A stretch of 64,000 nucleotides of DNA from Variovorax sp. UMC13. GTDB taxonomy: Bacteria > Pseudomonadota > Gammaproteobacteria > Burkholderiales > Burkholderiaceae_C. Position 1 is the first letter of the stretch. Every line of letters starts with the position of its first letter. The DNA lies in assembly GCF_014170375.1 (NCBI RefSeq), contig NZ_LZZW01000030.1, forward strand, positions 247,501-311,500, written 5' to 3'. Below, in pieces: positions 16,326 through 25,249 of this stretch. The translations under genes and the position numbers were made by a program. The notes below the pieces were generated by a model. It worked only from the letters and a program-made list of their open reading frames with translations, had not been told where the DNA came from and did no database searches.

Positions 16326-18002
16326 TCATGATAGCGGCGCGGCCACCGGCAGCGCCTTCGACACCGCGCTCGCGAGCGTCGCGATGTCGAAGGGCTTGAT
16401 CAGCACCGACTGGGTGCCCAGCACCCGGCCGACCTGCGCCATGTCGGCGTAGCCGGTCACCAGGATGACCGGGATGTCGCCCACCATCTCGCGTGCCTTG
16501 GCGATGACCTCGGCGCCGTTGAGTCCCGGCATCGCATAGTCGACCACCAGCAGGTCGTGCGGGGCCGAGGCGAGGGCTGCCAGGCCGCTGCCGCCCTCGG
16601 CCGCCTCGCTCACCACGTAGCCCAGCATCGACAGGCTCTCGACCAGCACGCGCCGCACCTCGGCGTCGTCCTCGACCACCAGCACCTTCTGGCGCCGGGT
16701 CGCGCTCTGCTGCGGCAACAGCTTGTCCGCAACGGGCGACTCGGCGCCTTCGCGCGAGGCTGGAAAGCTCATCTCGACCACCGTGCCCTGGCCTTCCTCG
16801 CTGCGCAGCACGGCCTGGCCGCCCGACTGGCGCGCGAAGCCGTAGACCTGGCTCAGCCCGAGGCCGGTGCCGCTGCCGACCGGCTTGGTGGTGAAGAAGG
16901 GATCGAAGACCTTGGTCAGCAGCTGCGGCGCGATGCCCACACCGGTGTCGCGCACCGCCACCGTGACGTACGAGCCGGCGGGCAGTTCGCCGCCCGTGCC
17001 TTCGGCGAGCTGCGTGCTGATCGACAGCGTGCCGCCCGCGGGCATGGCATCGCGCGCGTTGACCGCCAGGTTGAGCACCGCCATCTCGAGCTGGTTGGCG
17101 TCGAGCATGGCCCAGGCCGGCTGTTCGCACACCGCCATCTCGACCTGGATGGCGGGCCCAACCGACACCACCACCAGTTCGCGCATGCCCTCGAGCAGCG
17201 CGTTGACGTCGGTGAGCCGCGGCAGCAGCGACTGGTTGCGCGCGAAGGACAGCAGCTGGCCGGTGAGCTTGGCGCCGCGCCCGACCGCGCCCTTGGCGCG
17301 CGCCGCGATGCCCAGCACCTTCTCGTCCTTGGCCACGCGCGCCACCAGGTCGAGGTTCATGTTGACCACGTGCAGCAGGTTGTTGAAGTCGTGCGCGATG
17401 CCGCCCGTGAGGCGGCCGATGGCCTCCATCTTCTGGACCTGGATCAGCGCCGCCTGCGCGCGTTCGCGCTCGGCGATCTCGGCCATCAGCCGGTCGTTGG
17501 CGCCGGCCAGCTCGCGCGTGCGGGCGGCGATGCGCGCCTCGAGTTCGGCATTGAGCCGCTCGACCTCGGCGCGCGTGTCTTCCAGCTGGCGCAGGTGCAG
17601 CCGGGTCGCGTACTGGCGCCGACGCGCCCGCACCGCCGCGTCGGCGGCGCGCGCCAGGGTCTCGGTGTGGACCGGCCGCTCGAGCACGAAGGCATTGCCC
17701 AGCGTCTGCAGCAGCGCCAGCGCCTGGCGCGAACGCCCGCCCGCGTCGCGCGAGGCCAGCACGATGAAGGGAAAGTCGGACCAGCTGGGCTGGCCCATGA
17801 GCCAGGCACGCAACGGCGCCTCGGGCAGTTGCACCAGCGACTCCTCGGTGAGGATGGCTGCGGCCGCGCCCACGTCGAGATCGGCCACCATGGCCTCGGC
17901 CGAGTCGCAGATCACTGCCACCAGGTTGATCTCCTGCAGCACCCGCTGCACCACCGCCGCATCGCGTCCGCGCGGCGCGTGGATCAGGACCCGTCGCTCC
18001 AT
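16326..18002 (-). CDS. Hybrid sensor histidine kinase with C-terminal receiver domain
   Basis: 558-aa soluble hybrid kinase without membrane segments. An N-terminal receiver-like region (about 1-125) lacks a clear phospho-acceptor pattern. A coiled-coil stretch (about 140-190) follows, then the H-box GGIAHDFNNLL (near 200), the N-box LNLAVNARDAM, the G-boxes DTGVGI and GTGLGLS, and a C-terminal receiver (about 440-550) with VVEDD, phospho-acceptor LLVVDYAMPG and lysine LIKPF. It starts 1 bp after the KaiC-like gene stop, so the two are co-expressed. KaiC-type ATPases with kinase partners are known in other bacteria; here the kinase is the likely output or input partner. Confidence 0.92.
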   Translation of the reverse strand: MERRVLIHAPRGRDAAVVQRVLQEINLVAVICDSAEAMVADLDVGAAAAILTEESLVQLPEAPLRAWLMGQPSWSDFPFIVLASRDAGGRSRQALALLQTLGNAFVLERPVHTETLARAADAAVRARRRQYATRLHLRQLEDTRAEVERLNAELEARIAARTRELAGANDRLMAEIAERERAQAALIQVQKMEAIGRLTGGIAHDFNNLLHVVNMNLDLVARVAKDEKVLGIAARAKGAVGRGAKLTGQLLSFARNQSLLPRLTDVNALLEGMRELVVVSVGPAIQVEMAVCEQPAWAMLDANQLEMAVLNLAVNARDAMPAGGTLSISTQLAEGTGGELPAGSYVTVAVRDTGVGIAPQLLTKVFDPFFTTKPVGSGTGLGLSQVYGFARQSGGQAVLRSEEGQGTVVEMSFPASREGAESPVADKLLPQQSATRRQKVLVVEDDAEVRRVLVESLSMLGYVVSEAAEGGSGLAALASAPHDLLVVDYAMPGLNGAEVIAKAREMVGDIPVILVTGYADMAQVGRVLGTQSVLIKPFDIATLASAVSKALPVAAPLS

Positions 18003-18003
18003 G

Positions 18004-19587
18004 TCAGGACCTGGCGACCAGCGGCGCCGGTGGATCGCCCAGCAGCGGGATCGCTCCCCGGTAGGCGGGCACGCCGCCCAGCACGCCCTCGAAATCGGTC
18101 AGCGCCGGTCCGACCTCGACGCCGCCGCGGCCCAGTCGGAACTCGCGGATGCTGAGTTCGTGCTGGTTGGTCCGGCTCTTGACCACCGACACCGCCTTGA
18201 GCAGCTGGCCGCGGGCCTCGAAGAAGCGGAACAGCACGATCGCATCCGACAGGTAGCTCAGGTCGAGGTCGCTGCGCACGTCGCCGATGATGCCGTGCTG
18301 GCCCAGCACCAGCAGCGTGACGGTGCCCTGCTGGTTGAGGAAGCTCAGCAGCTCGTGCATCTGCAGCAGCAGGAACTTGGCGCCCGGCATCGCCTGCAGG
18401 TAGGCATTGAGGCTGTCGATGACCACGACGCCGGAGCCGCGCACCTGCACCGCCGTGCGCACCATGTTCGAGAACTGGCCGGGCGACATGTCGGCCGGGT
18501 CGAGCGGCTGCAGCTCGAGCTGGCCGCTCTCGATGAAGGGTTCCAGCGGCAGGCCCAGCGCGGCACAGCGGCGCAGCAGCGTGCCCTTGCCTTCGTCGAA
18601 CAGGTAGTAAGAGGCCTTCTCGCCGCGACGCAGTGCGGCCACCACGGCCGACATCGCGGTGGTGGTCTTGCCCACGCCCGACGGGCCCATGAACAGCGTG
18701 TTGCTGCCGCGTGCCAGGCCGTTGCCCAGCAGCGCATCGAGCGCGGGCGTGCCGGTCGGCGCGTTGGACACCTCGAAGTCGGCCGAGTGCTCCGATGCGA
18801 TCAGCCGCGGGTAGACCTGCAGGCCGCCGGTGTCGAGGTTCACGTCGTGCTCGCCGCCGCGGTAGCGCACGCCGCGCATCTTCACGATGCGCAGGTGGCG
18901 CCGCACCGGGCCGTAGTCGCCGGTGGCCTGGTCGAGCGCCAGCACGCCGTGCGCGATGCTGTGCAGCTGCAGGTCGCCGCCCTGCGAGCTCATGTCGTCG
19001 AGCAGCAGCACGGTGCATTCGCGCGAGGCGAAGAAATGCTTGAGCGCCAGGATCTGCCGGCGATAGCGCAGCGGGTCCTGCGCCAGCAGCCGCATCTCGG
19101 ACAGGCTGTCGAAGATCAGCCGCGTGGGCGACAGCCGCTCGACCGCCGCCATCACGTCGCGCGTGGTCTCGCCCAGCTCGACCTCCGAGGGGTAGAGGAT
19201 CGACTGCTCGGCCGAGGGGCTCAGGCCTTCCTCGTTGACCAGCTCGAACAGTTCGATGCCGTCGAGCGACCAGCCGTGCGAGTCGGCCACCGTGTGCAGC
19301 TCCGACGCGGTCTCCGACAGCGTCACGTAAAGCCCTTTCTCGCCGTTGCGCCGCCCCTCGAGCAGGAACTGCAGGCCCAGCGTGGTCTTGCCGGCACCGG
19401 GCGTGCCCTCCACCAGGTAGAGATGGCCGCGCGGCAGGCCGCCGCCGAGCACGTTGTCGAGGCCGGCGATGCCGGTGCCGGCGCGGTTCTGGGAGGCCGG
19501 GGCCACGGAGGCGGGGGAAGGGGAAGTGATGGGCACGTGAGCCTGTGGAAGAGAAGGGAAGGCGCAGCACGCGCGGGGTGCTTGCAT
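18004..19587 (-). CDS. KaiC-like double-RecA-domain ATPase
   Basis: 527-aa protein with two KaiC/RecA domains. Walker A motifs are EGTPGAGKTT (about residue 60) and GPSGVGKTT (about 290). The catalytic acidic pairs are SE (VTLSETASE) and DE (YLFDEGKG) rather than the EE of cyanobacterial KaiC. In the second domain the segment aligned to the KaiC phosphosites reads DLSYLSDA: the first site (S) is kept and the second is Tyr. The tail KSRTNQHELSIREF is KaiC-like. No kaiA or kaiB is nearby. A GTG at 19536 is an alternative start that would remove a poorly KaiC-like leader. Confidence 0.9.
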   Translation of the reverse strand: MQAPRACCAFPSLPQAHVPITSPSPASVAPASQNRAGTGIAGLDNVLGGGLPRGHLYLVEGTPGAGKTTLGLQFLLEGRRNGEKGLYVTLSETASELHTVADSHGWSLDGIELFELVNEEGLSPSAEQSILYPSEVELGETTRDVMAAVERLSPTRLIFDSLSEMRLLAQDPLRYRRQILALKHFFASRECTVLLLDDMSSQGGDLQLHSIAHGVLALDQATGDYGPVRRHLRIVKMRGVRYRGGEHDVNLDTGGLQVYPRLIASEHSADFEVSNAPTGTPALDALLGNGLARGSNTLFMGPSGVGKTTTAMSAVVAALRRGEKASYYLFDEGKGTLLRRCAALGLPLEPFIESGQLELQPLDPADMSPGQFSNMVRTAVQVRGSGVVVIDSLNAYLQAMPGAKFLLLQMHELLSFLNQQGTVTLLVLGQHGIIGDVRSDLDLSYLSDAIVLFRFFEARGQLLKAVSVVKSRTNQHELSIREFRLGRGGVEVGPALTDFEGVLGGVPAYRGAIPLLGDPPAPLVARS

Positions 19588-19664
19588 TCTGCCGACAGCC
19601 GCTGCGCTTGGCTGTCCTGCGGCGTCCTACACGGATGTGGGCGCCGACGCGCTATACCGCACGA

Positions 19665-20303
19665 ATGCTCGAAAAACTTCCCGATGTGATCGGCCATGCG
19701 CTGCACGGCGTGCGCGCCGGGCTGGACGCGATCGTCTTCAACACGCTGGGCCTGCGCGAGGGCATGGCGGCCATCACGCTGAGCAGCCTGGCCTTCGCCG
19801 ACCATGCCCCGCTGCCCGCGCGCTACACCGCCGATGCGCCCGAGGGCGAAGGCCTGTCGCCACCGCTGCAATGGACCGGCGTGCCGGCGGGCGCGGCCTG
19901 CTGCGTGCTGCTGGTGGAGGACGCCGATTCGCCCACGCCGCAGCCGCTGGTGCATGCGATCGTGGTGGGGCTGCCGACCGGCGACGGCGCGCTGGCCGAG
20001 GCCGCGCTGCCGAGCGCGGGCCAGCCTGGCACCGGCCTGCACGTGGGCCGCAACTCCTACCTGCAGGCGGCCTGGCTGCCGCCCGACCCGCCGCCGGGCC
20101 ACGGCCTGCACCGCTATGCCTTCCAGCTCTATGCGCTCGCCGCGCTGCCCGAGTTCTCGGAGACGCCGGGACGCGACGAGCTGATCGACGCGCTGCGCGC
20201 GCAGGCGATCGCGAGCGGCCTGCTGATCGGCACCTGCGAACGGCCCGACGGCTCGGTCCGCATCGAACAGGACGCACCGGCCGGGCCCGCCATCGCGGGC
20301 TGA
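19665..20303 (+). CDS. YbhB/YbcL-type (PEBP-like) protein
   Basis: 212-aa protein of the phosphatidylethanolamine-binding-protein-like family. The characteristic blocks are LSPPLQWTGVPAGAACCVLLVEDAD (in part), PLVHAIVVGLP and HRYAFQLYALA. An N-terminal stretch of about 35 residues precedes the domain; the ATG at 19665 was preferred to an upstream frame that has no family resemblance. Bacterial members have no firmly established function. It ends 4 bp from the convergent creatininase gene. Confidence 0.82.
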   Translation: MLEKLPDVIGHALHGVRAGLDAIVFNTLGLREGMAAITLSSLAFADHAPLPARYTADAPEGEGLSPPLQWTGVPAGAACCVLLVEDADSPTPQPLVHAIVVGLPTGDGALAEAALPSAGQPGTGLHVGRNSYLQAAWLPPDPPPGHGLHRYAFQLYALAALPEFSETPGRDELIDALRAQAIASGLLIGTCERPDGSVRIEQDAPAGPAIAG

Positions 20304-20307
20304 GCCC

Positions 20308-21138
20308 TCAGGGCGCGGGCGTGCCGATCACCGAGAGCGGCAGCCGCGACACCTCGGCCAGCAGCTGCGCCAGCGCGCGCGCCGCCGCATCGACCACCGC
20401 CTGGCCGCGCGGCGCGGTGGCCGCGGCCGCGTTGCCCGCGGCGCCGTGCGCGTTGTAATCCTCCATCGCCCAGCCCAGCTTGGCGCTGCGGCCGTTGCCC
20501 AGGATCGGGTAGGCGTCGGCGCGCTGGCGCGAGGTCGAATCGAAATCCTGCGCCGCACCCATCACGACCTGGTCGGGCGCCAGCGCCAGCATCATCGCGG
20601 TCTCGATCTCGCCCGCGTGCACGCCGAAGCGGTGCTCCTCGGCGCTGAACTGCGCGCCGGCCTCGCCCAGCGGCAGGTTGAACCAGCTCACGCTGTAGAC
20701 GATCAGGCCGTGCGCGGCGCGCAGCTCGCGCGCGGCGATGTCCATCGCCCCCGTGTGGCCGCCGTGCGCGTTGAACAGCACCAGCTTGCGCACGCCCGCG
20801 CGCGCCACGCCGGCGCCGATCTCGCGCCACAGGCGGATCAACGTCTCGGACGACAAGGTGAGCGTGCCCGGGAAGTTCGCATGCTCGGGACTCAGGCCGA
20901 TGTGCTGCGTGGGCAGGAACAGCGCCGGCAGCGTGGCCGGCAGCAGCGGCAGCGCGGCGGCCACGATGCCGTCGGCCAGCACCGAGTCCACGCCCAGCGG
21001 CAGGTGCGGCCCGTGCTGCTCGGTCGCGCCCAGGGGCAGCACCGCGACCGTGGCGGCCGGGTCGAGCGCGGCGAAATCGCGCGTCGTGAGTTGGGCCCAG
21101 AAGCGGCGCGGCGCGGCGGAAGGAGCGGGAGCGGTCAT
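20308..21138 (-). CDS. Creatininase-family amidohydrolase
   Basis: 276-aa protein with the metal-site motifs of the creatinine amidohydrolase family: PLGATEQHGPHLPLGVD (about residues 35-51), NAHGGHTGAMD, and HAGEIETAMM. Members hydrolyse small cyclic amides such as creatinine or act in cofactor pathways (for example MftE), so the substrate is open. It is the third gene of a lysR-SET-creatininase series, 10 bp after the SET-domain gene. Confidence 0.87.
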   Translation of the reverse strand: MTAPAPSAAPRRFWAQLTTRDFAALDPAATVAVLPLGATEQHGPHLPLGVDSVLADGIVAAALPLLPATLPALFLPTQHIGLSPEHANFPGTLTLSSETLIRLWREIGAGVARAGVRKLVLFNAHGGHTGAMDIAARELRAAHGLIVYSVSWFNLPLGEAGAQFSAEEHRFGVHAGEIETAMMLALAPDQVVMGAAQDFDSTSRQRADAYPILGNGRSAKLGWAMEDYNAHGAAGNAAAATAPRGQAVVDAAARALAQLLAEVSRLPLSVIGTPAP

Positions 21139-21148
21139 GCGCGCGATC

Positions 21149-21676
21149 TTAGGCGGCGCGTGGTTCCAGCGAGAAGCCGAAGGAATCGAAGTTCTCTTCC
21201 TCCGCGTCGGTGGCCACCGGCGCCAGCATGGTGCCGCGGCAGTCGGCGGCGCCGCAATGGCAGCGGTAGTCGCTGGCGGGCGAGCCCTCCTCGGCCGTGA
21301 GGCTGTAGTCGATGAACAGCTCGTCGCCGGCCTCGACCGCTACCAGGGTCTGGAACTGCAGCACCAGCTCGCCGGTCTCGTCGTGCACCTCGACCGCCTC
21401 GCAGTTCGGGTCGCAGGAATGGTTGAGATGGCGGGTCGCGTTGCCGCCCTTGGCGCCGTCGATGGTCTCGTCGTTGGACAGCCGGAACAGGTAGGTCAGC
21501 TGGTCGTTCCAGGCCTTGGTCGCGATCTGCGCCGGCGTGTAGCGCCGGCCTTCGTAGAGGCCGAGCACCGACTGCGCCGGCAGGTCGCGGGTCGCGAAGG
21601 CGCCCAGGCCGTGGACGCCGCTGTCGGAGACCCGGATGAAGGGCGTGGAGGAGGTGAGGGTTTTGCGCGTTTTCAT
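21149..21676 (-). CDS. SET-domain protein (putative lysine methyltransferase)
   Basis: 175-aa stand-alone SET domain. It shows the opening FIRVSDSGVHGLGAFATRDL, the AdoMet-pocket motif RHLNHSCDPNCEA, the aspartate/tyrosine segment LFIDYSL, and a post-SET-like zinc motif CHCGAADCRGTM. Such proteins transfer methyl groups from AdoMet to protein lysines; bacterial targets are mostly unknown. It overlaps the stop of the lysR gene by 4 bp (ATGA), so it is translated with that regulator. A eukaryote-like origin has been proposed for the family in general; nothing here dates the transfer. Confidence 0.88.
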   Translation of the reverse strand: MKTRKTLTSSTPFIRVSDSGVHGLGAFATRDLPAQSVLGLYEGRRYTPAQIATKAWNDQLTYLFRLSNDETIDGAKGGNATRHLNHSCDPNCEAVEVHDETGELVLQFQTLVAVEAGDELFIDYSLTAEEGSPASDYRCHCGAADCRGTMLAPVATDAEEENFDSFGFSLEPRAA

Positions 21677-22605
21677 GGGGCGGTCGGGTGCCCCTGATTT
21701 TCGCGCACACGGAGCGCCGCGCAGCGGGCCGCGAGAAAGTCCACCAGCGCGCGCACCCTGGCCGGCACGAAACGCCCGCTGGGCATCAGTGCATGCAGCG
21801 GGTAGGGCTCGGTGTCCCAGTCGGGCAGCAGCCGCACCAGCGTGCCGGCGGCCGCGTCCTGCAGCACGTCGAGTTCGGACTTGAAGGTGATGCCGCGCCC
21901 GGCCAGCGCCCACTGGCGCGAGAGCGAGGCGTCGTCGACCACGCGGTCGCCGTCGACCCGCACCTGCGTCCACTGGCCCTGCCTGGCAAAGCGCCAGAGG
22001 CGATGGTGCCGGCCACCGCGGTGGAAGGTCAGGCAGTTGTGCTGCAGCAGGTCCTGCGGCACCCGCGGCGCGGGATGGCGGCGCAGGTACTCGGGCGAGG
22101 CCCATAGCAGCGGCCGGCTCATGGTGAGCAGGCGCGCCACCAGCCGCGAGTCGGCCAGCGGGCCGTAGCGCAGCGCCACGTCGACCTCGTCGCGCATCAC
22201 GTCGAGCGGCCGGTCGCCCACCGACAGGTCCAGCTGCACGCCGGGATGGGCGTCGAGGAATTCGTCGAGCCAGGGCAGCAGCGTGCTGCGCGTGAGGTCG
22301 GAGGGCGCGGCCACGCGCAGCCGGCCGACCAGCGCGCCGCCCTCGGCCGTCACCAGCGATTCGCCTTCGGCCAGCAGGTCGAGCGCGCGGCTGGCGTAGT
22401 CGAGCAGGGTCTGGCCCTGGGGCGTGAGCCGCAGCGCGCGGGTGGAGCGCTCGAACAGGCGCGCGCCCAGCTGCGCCTCGAGCCGCTTGAGCGTGGCGCT
22501 GGCCGCCGCCGGCGTGATGCCCAGCGCGCGCGCCGCGCCGCTCAGGCTGCCGGCCTGGGCGGTCTGGACCAGCACCCGCAGGTCGGAGAGATTTTCAATC
22601 TTCAT
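21673..22605 (-). CDS. LysR-family transcriptional regulator
   Basis: 310-aa LysR regulator. The N-terminal HTH (about 1-60: LRVLVQTAQAGSLSGAARAL, then ITPAAASATLKRLEAQLGARLFERSTR) is followed by a periplasmic-binding-like effector domain. It is divergent from a quinone-oxidoreductase-like gene with an 85-bp promoter region holding inverted repeats, the classical arrangement for LysR control of the neighbour. It is also translationally coupled to the SET-domain gene downstream. Confidence 0.92.
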   Translation of the reverse strand: MKIENLSDLRVLVQTAQAGSLSGAARALGITPAAASATLKRLEAQLGARLFERSTRALRLTPQGQTLLDYASRALDLLAEGESLVTAEGGALVGRLRVAAPSDLTRSTLLPWLDEFLDAHPGVQLDLSVGDRPLDVMRDEVDVALRYGPLADSRLVARLLTMSRPLLWASPEYLRRHPAPRVPQDLLQHNCLTFHRGGRHHRLWRFARQGQWTQVRVDGDRVVDDASLSRQWALAGRGITFKSELDVLQDAAAGTLVRLLPDWDTEPYPLHALMPSGRFVPARVRALVDFLAARCAALRVRENQGHPTAP

Positions 22606-22642
22606 TTGAAACTCATAGTTTCTTGAGGCAGCTTATCAAATG
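22603..22642. promoter_or_regulatory. Candidate LysR binding region
   Basis: The perfect inverted repeat GAAAC-TCATA-GTTTC (22608-22622) is a T-N11-A-type site. It lies within a wider pair of arms, CATTTGA (22603-22609) and TCAAATG (22636-22642). The region covers the lysR start codon and the promoter of the divergent dehydrogenase. Confidence 0.55.
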
Positions 22643-22690
22643 AATCGATGGCTTCTAAAGTGAGGCCATCATCCTCAAAGGTCTCCCGTC

Positions 22691-23701
22691 ATGAAAGCCA
22701 TCGGCTACTACCAGTCCCTCCCGATCGACGATCCCGCCGCGCTGCAGGACATCGAACTGCCCGCGCCCGTGGCCGGTCCGCGCGACCTGCTGGTGCGGGT
22801 GAACGCGATCTCGGTCAACCCGGTCGACACCAAGGTGCGCAAGAACATGGCGCCGGAGGCCGGCCAGGCCCGGGTGCTCGGCTGGGACGCGGCCGGCACG
22901 GTCGAGGCCGTCGGCAGCGACGTGACCGGCTTCCGGGCCGGCGACCGCGTCTACTACGCGGGCACCATCACCCGCCCCGGCGCCAATTCCGAGCTGCACG
23001 TGGTCGACGAGCGCATCGCGGCCAAGTCGCCGCAGAGCCTCGACGACGCGCAGGCCGCCGCGCTGCCGCTGACCGCGATCACCGCCTGGGAGCTGCTGTT
23101 CGACCGGCTGGGCGTGCCGCAGGGCGGCGGCGCGGGCAAGACGCTGCTGGTGGTGGGCGGCGCGGGCGGCGTGGGCTCGATCCTGATCCAACTGGCCCGC
23201 CAGCTCACGCAACTGCGGGTGATCGCCACCGCCTCACGCGCCGAGACGCGCGCCTGGTGCCTCGGCCTGGGCGCGCACGCGGTGATCGACCACACGAAAC
23301 CGCTGGCCGCCGAACTGCAGGCCGGCGGCTTCGGCGAGGTGGACATGGTGGCGGCCCTCACGCAGACCGCGCAGCACTACGCGCAGATCATCGAAAGCCT
23401 CAAGCCCCAGGGCAAGATCGGCGTGATCGACGACATGCCGGTGCTCGATGCGATGCCGCTCAAGACCAAGTCGCTGTCGCTGCACTGGGAAATGATGTTC
23501 GCCCGGGCGCGCTTCCAGACGCCCGACATGGCCGAGCAGGGCCAGATCCTGGCCGAACTCGCGACCCTGGTCGACGCTGGCCGCATCCGCACCACGGCCA
23601 ACGCGAGCTTCGGGCCCATCAACGCGGCCAACCTGCGCCGCGCCCATGCGCTGATCGAGAGCGGCACGGCGCAGGGCAAGGTGGTGCTGCAGGGTTTCTA
23701 G
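22691..23701 (+). CDS. Zinc-type alcohol dehydrogenase-like / quinone oxidoreductase
   Basis: 336-aa medium-chain dehydrogenase/reductase. The N-terminal GroES-like domain has VNAISVNPVDTKVRK and GWDAAGTVEAVG; the nucleotide-binding motif VVGGAGGVGSIL lies near residue 158. No structural-zinc cysteine cluster is seen, so it belongs with the zinc-independent quinone-oxidoreductase-like branch that uses NADPH. It is likely regulated by the divergent LysR protein. Its stop overlaps the convergent sorbosone-dehydrogenase-like gene by 4 bp. Confidence 0.88.
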   Translation: MKAIGYYQSLPIDDPAALQDIELPAPVAGPRDLLVRVNAISVNPVDTKVRKNMAPEAGQARVLGWDAAGTVEAVGSDVTGFRAGDRVYYAGTITRPGANSELHVVDERIAAKSPQSLDDAQAAALPLTAITAWELLFDRLGVPQGGGAGKTLLVVGGAGGVGSILIQLARQLTQLRVIATASRAETRAWCLGLGAHAVIDHTKPLAAELQAGGFGEVDMVAALTQTAQHYAQIIESLKPQGKIGVIDDMPVLDAMPLKTKSLSLHWEMMFARARFQTPDMAEQGQILAELATLVDAGRIRTTANASFGPINAANLRRAHALIESGTAQGKVVLQGF

Positions 23702-25035
23702 CGCGACTTCGCCACGCGCCAGACCACGTTGCCCACGTCGTCGGCCACCAACAGCGCACCGCCCTTGTCGAGCGCCACGCCGACCGGACGGCCCTGCGCC
23801 TTGCCCTCGGCCGACAGGAAGCCGGTCAGGAAGTCCACCGGCTGTCCGGTGGGCTTGCCGCCGATGAAGGGCACGAAGACCACCTTGTAGCCCGCGGGCG
23901 GGTTGCGGTTCCAGGAGCCGTGCTCGCCGATGAACACGCCGGTGGCGAATTCGGCCGGCATGCCGCGCGCATGGGAGAAGGTCAGGCCCAGCGGCGCGAC
24001 ATGGGTGCCCAGTGCGTAGTCGGGCGCGATGGCCTTGGCCACGCGGTCGGGCTGCTGCGGCTGCACGCGGATGTCGACGTTGCCGCCGAAGTAGCTCCAG
24101 GGCCAGCCGTAGAAGGCGCCGTCCTTGACCGAGGTCAGGTAGTCGGGCACCAGGTCGCTGCCGATCTCGTCGCGCTCGTTGACCACGGTGAACAGCACGT
24201 TGGTGTCGGGCTCCCAGGCCAGGCCGTTGGGGTTGCGCAGGCCGCTGGCGAACAGCCGCTTCTCGCCGCTCTTCGTGTCCACCTCCCAGACCGCGGCCCG
24301 GCCCTCCTCGGCCGCCAGCCCGTTCTCGCCGATGTTGCTGTTGGAGCCGACGGTCACGTAGAGCTTGCTGCCGTCGGGGCTGGCGATCACGTTCTTGGTC
24401 CAGTGGTGGTTGATGCCGGCCGGCAGGTCGGTCACCTTGACCGGCGCGCCGGCCGCGGCGGTCTGGCCTTCGGTGTAGGGCACCTTGACCAGCGCGTTGG
24501 CGTTGGCGATGAACAGCTCGTTGCCGACCAGCGCCATGCCGTAGGGCGACTGCAGCCCCTGGATGAACACGCTGCGCGTCTCGGCCACGCCGTCGCCATC
24601 GGTGTCGCGCAGCAGCGTGATGCGGTTGGCGCTGGGCACCTCGGCGCCGGCGCGCTTCATGACCTTGCCCTGCACGAAGTCCTTGACCATGCCGATCGGG
24701 CCTTTCTTGGCCTCGGGCGCGCCCGGCTCCTTGGGCGGCTTGTTGCTCTCGGCCACCAGCACGTCGCCGTTGGGCAGCGTGTAGACCCAGCGCGGATGGT
24801 CGAGCTGGCGCGCCAGCGCGGTCACGGTGAAGCCGGCCGGCGCGGTCGGGCCGGCCGCGTCGGTCCAGCCCACCGCCTCGGCGATCTTGAGCGTGGGAAT
24901 GAAGGTCTTGTTGGGCGCCGGCAGCTGCGGCGTCGGGCCGACGCCCGCCTCGAAGGGCAGGCGGGCGGTTTCGCCGCAGGCCGCCATCAGCGCCGCGGCG
25001 AGGGGGATCATGCAGAGGCGGGCGGTTCGGTTCAT
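23698..25035 (-). CDS. Sorbosone dehydrogenase-family (PQQ-type beta-propeller) lipoprotein
   Basis: 445-aa exported beta-propeller protein of the L-sorbosone dehydrogenase / soluble glucose dehydrogenase family. The signal peptide ends in the lipobox ALMAAC. Characteristic segments are LDHPRWVYTLPNGDVLVAESN, RDTDGDGVAETRSVF, SGLRNPNGLAWEP and EHGSWNRNPPAGYKVVFVPF. Family members oxidise sugars or aldehydes with PQQ in the periplasm; no PQQ genes are in the window. The substrate is not predictable. Confidence 0.87.
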   Translation of the reverse strand: MNRTARLCMIPLAAALMAACGETARLPFEAGVGPTPQLPAPNKTFIPTLKIAEAVGWTDAAGPTAPAGFTVTALARQLDHPRWVYTLPNGDVLVAESNKPPKEPGAPEAKKGPIGMVKDFVQGKVMKRAGAEVPSANRITLLRDTDGDGVAETRSVFIQGLQSPYGMALVGNELFIANANALVKVPYTEGQTAAAGAPVKVTDLPAGINHHWTKNVIASPDGSKLYVTVGSNSNIGENGLAAEEGRAAVWEVDTKSGEKRLFASGLRNPNGLAWEPDTNVLFTVVNERDEIGSDLVPDYLTSVKDGAFYGWPWSYFGGNVDIRVQPQQPDRVAKAIAPDYALGTHVAPLGLTFSHARGMPAEFATGVFIGEHGSWNRNPPAGYKVVFVPFIGGKPTGQPVDFLTGFLSAEGKAQGRPVGVALDKGGALLVADDVGNVVWRVAKSR

Positions 25036-25249
25036 TCGAGGGCTCCTTGGTCGACACAGGGCCGCAACACGGGCCCGGAACGGGCGCGAGCATGCGTGCG
25101 CCCGCCATTCCCGCCTGTCGGCTGTGGGCGCTTTCTGGCGTGGGCCGGCCTGAAACCGGTGCCACCGCTACCATCGGCCCTTGACGACGCCTGGCAACGA
25201 CACGGCCTGGCCAGGAACCATCTCCCCGTCTTCCGCTCCGACTGCCGGC

